Shown here: positions 61,023 through 62,619 of the stretch, in pieces
Position numbering within the stretch: position 1 is the stretch's first letter
How the letters are laid out: each line of letters begins with the position of its first letter
NCBI GenBank assembly: GCA_036844945.1
Contig: DAIUEV010000016.1
Span: 1-62,619, forward strand
Length of the DNA stretch: 62,619 bases
Origin: Palsa-461 sp036844945
GTDB lineage: Bacteria > Actinomycetota > Acidimicrobiia > Acidimicrobiales > RAAP-2
Reading direction: 5' to 3'
Notes under the pieces: model-generated
What the model was told of the DNA's origin: nothing
Database searches by the model: none
The model's input: the letters and a program-made list of their open reading frames with translations, nothing else
Position numbers and translations under genes: made by a program

Positions 61023-62032
61023 GTCGCGTCCATCGGCCGGAACGGCCCGATCAGCTGAGCAGCCAGGACCGAGAGATGACGAGGTCGGTTCCCGGCTTGT
61101 TCCACGGCGAGCGGCCGACCCGGGAGCCCGGTGTCGGCCCGAATCGTCTCATTGGTCGGAAACACTGCTCGGTGAAAGAGCTGGTCCCAGATCGTCAAGG
61201 CGAAGCCGAGGTTGACATCTTGCGGCCCGTCGAGCCGGTGGTGGATCCGATGATAATTCGGGCTGACGAAAACCCGTTCGAGCCGCCCGAAGCCCAGGTT
61301 GGTGTTGGAGTGCGCGAAGGCGACGATTCCCCCGTAGACGACGAGCCCAACTATCGGCAAGGTGCCGTTGGCAACAAGGACGACTCCTGGGACCAAGGCG
61401 ACGAGGTAAGAGACGTGGATCAGCGGGTGCGTACGGAAGACCGTCAGCACATTCATGTCCTCTTGGGAGTGATGGAGCTCATGGAAGCGCCAGAGCACTC
61501 TGACGCGGTGATTCGCAAGGTGTGCAAGCCAGTTCATCGCGTCCATCGCCACGAAGATCGCCGCGATCGCAAACCAACGTGGCAGCACGCTGATCTTGGC
61601 CAGGACGAGCCATGGCAGGGATCTACCGACGACCTCAGAGAACGAGAGCGTCAACGCGGTGACGAGGGGGACGACCAGCGTCGCGTTGAGAACCGTGTAG
61701 ATCAGATCCTGACGGTAGCCGCGGGCGAAAATCGGTCGCCGTTGCGCCGGTCGTAGCCGCTCCACAATGAGGAAGATTCCGATGATGACAAGAGTGGCAG
61801 GACCGGCGACGACGACACGAAGACTCGTAAGGGAGCCACTGAAGTTCGCACCGCCCCAACGGTTGGACCAACCGATGGCCACGAGGACCGCCGCTACTGC
61901 CGCAATCGAGCAAGCCGGTAGGTAGACGCGCTTCGAGAGTGCGAGCCGGAGGCTGTTTGCTCCGCGGTCTCTTCGTTCCAATGATGTCGGAACAGCCGAG
62001 CTAATGGACGCTCCTTCGGAGGGGGACATCAC
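61023..62032 (-). CDS. Sterol desaturase / fatty acid hydroxylase family protein, C-terminus cut by the gap
   Basis: The visible 336 residues have several membrane helices and the diiron histidine clusters of the family: HLANHRVRVLWRFHELHHS, then H in FAHSNTNLGF and SPNYHRIHHR. These enzymes hydroxylate or desaturate lipids using O2 at the membrane. The final residues (LIGPFRPMDA) run into the gap, so a few C-terminal residues are probably missing. The start is at ATG 62032; a second ATG follows directly. It is followed on the same strand by the DoxX-like gene. Confidence 0.87.
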
Positions 62033-62056
62033 GACTTCTCAGTCTCGGCGCGGGAG

Positions 62057-62614
62057 CTAGAACGCAGCTCCCCCGCCTCCAGCCGTTGACCCGCCGGTGC
62101 CCGTGCCCGAAGTCGAAGTTGAAGCCTTGGTCACGGAGACTGACCACGCACCCCAAGTGTCGGTGATGTTGCCGTTCACTTGACTGCCAGCGGAGTCCCC
62201 GGAGAACCAGTAGAGCGGCTTGCCACCGTAAGTCACCTGAAGCGCACCGTGCGCCCGCTTGATCGTGCCGAGCTTCGAGGCATTCACCCCCGTCCCGGCG
62301 GTGGCTTTCTTCGCGCCCTTTGGCAGCAGGACTTCGGGCCAGATCTTCTGGCACGATGCGTTGCAGGGAGTCGAGCTCGGCTTCAACGTGTACAGCGGTG
62401 AATGGCTCACCAGAATCGTGCCGAACTGGGAGTTCTTGGCCGTCGAGATGACAAGGCGGCTCGCGGCGGCCGCCGTGCCGGGGGCGAACGCCGAAGCGGA
62501 CATGGCACCAAGGGCCAAAGTGACGACTGCCATGCGTGCCAACGGGAAGCCGCGAGCTCCGAGTCGGCCCTGTTTGCCCTGCTGTTTGCCCTGCTGCATC
62601 GCCTGTCTCCTCAT
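62057..62614 (-). CDS. Secreted COG4315-like protein (Lipoprotein_15 repeats)
   Basis: The 185-residue protein has an N-terminal signal peptide (ARMAVVTLALGAMSASAFA) after a basic Gln/Gly/Lys-rich leader that contains the tandem QGKQ-QGKQ. The mature part has two COG4315-type units: SPLYTLKPSSTPCNASCQKIW with two cysteines, and LQVTYGGKPLYWFSGDSAG. It ends in a Gly/Ser/Thr-rich tail. Despite the family name there is no lipobox. Function is unknown. ATG 62614 is the chosen start, and ATG 62533 (MAVVT) is an alternative. The gene lies 24 bp upstream of the sterol-desaturase-like gene. Confidence 0.8.
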   Translation of the reverse strand: MRRQAMQQGKQQGKQGRLGARGFPLARMAVVTLALGAMSASAFAPGTAAAASRLVISTAKNSQFGTILVSHSPLYTLKPSSTPCNASCQKIWPEVLLPKGAKKATAGTGVNASKLGTIKRAHGALQVTYGGKPLYWFSGDSAGSQVNGNITDTWGAWSVSVTKASTSTSGTGTGGSTAGGGGAAF

Positions 62615-62619
62615 GGATC

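Noticed and set aside
60502..62032. One long minus-strand frame crossing the second gap, seemingly fusing the sterol-desaturase-like gene to downstream sequence.
   Set aside because: The frame is open only because Ns are translated as unknown. The DoxX-like protein is encoded in a different frame with clear family motifs, so the apparent fusion is an artefact.
1..62619. CRISPR arrays, tRNA or rRNA genes.
   Set aside because: No evenly spaced identical repeats with unique spacers were seen, and no tRNA T-arm plus acceptor pattern or rRNA-like segment was found by eye on either strand.

Overview
The window is very GC-rich, densely coded DNA from an actinobacterium. Several genes point that way: two F420-type luciferase-like (LLM) oxidoreductases, a DinB/mycothiol-dependent-type enzyme, Ku, a LytR-CpsA-Psr protein with a LytR_C tail, PadR and TetR regulators, a PknB-like kinase and a P450. 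The gene mix suits an uncultured soil or freshwater Acidimicrobiia-like lineage, but there is no rRNA or marker gene to prove it. Two runs of exactly 100 N show that this is a draft scaffold, probably a metagenome-assembled genome.

Layout. 1-3290: two same-orientation copies of an IS1380-type element, one with a broken transposase and one internally deleted, flank a ferritin-like gene. 3292-8426: small-molecule metabolism (DinB-like enzyme, alpha/beta hydrolase with PKD-like tail, a crotonase without its usual glutamates, a TIM-barrel isomerase, TetR). 8512-14201: lipoprotein with Gmad2-like domain, ECF sigma factor, a possible glycosyltransferase, LCP protein and M20 amidohydrolase. 14204-20029: a translationally coupled PadR/ABC-ATPase/FtsX-permease operon diverges from an MFS transporter, with a 31-bp palindromic operator between them. 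20022-25413: tandem CaiB/BaiF CoA-transferase, GH29 fucosidase, and an alpha/beta-hydrolase fused to an adenylate cyclase. 25546-33739: Ser/Thr kinase, GNAT, orphan substrate-binding protein, PhyH dioxygenase, a DUF7064/7065-like protein, an aminoglycoside/ecdysteroid-kinase-like protein and a P450.

33857-37440: small secreted protein, DUF3052, PNPOx-like, dienelactone hydrolase-like and aldo/keto reductase genes, all on the minus strand. 37876-43928: an OmpR-type two-component system followed by a GT2 glycosyltransferase and a GT39-type membrane glycosyltransferase. Nearly identical 11-bp-period direct repeats precede both the regulator and the glycosyltransferase pair, which suggests one regulon for envelope glycosylation. 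43932-52155: aminotransferase, DUF2156 protein, metallo-beta-lactamase-fold hydrolase, O-methyltransferase, Ku, a small HTH-like protein, GNAT and 3-methyladenine glycosylase (tag).

52156-52712 is the most unusual stretch. It has G-tracts repeated in helical phase upstream of tag, followed by a roughly 260-nt block of consecutive hairpins, four with GNRA tetraloops, that looks like an orphan structured RNA, possibly HEARO/omega-RNA-like. 52713-57644: a minus-strand operon with coupled start/stop overlaps (LLM oxidoreductase, SCP2-type thiolase, KAS III, nucleotidyltransferase, then a CDF transporter). 57753-62614: threonine aldolase, a second LLM enzyme, an ICMT-like membrane methyltransferase, a DoxX-like protein and a sterol-desaturase-like protein both cut by the second gap, and a secreted COG4315-like protein.

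Starts were chosen from ribosome binding sites, stop/start overlaps, family lengths and a recurring TANNNT-N7/8-start arrangement that suggests leaderless transcription. All functions are read from sequence motifs by eye; no database search was possible.
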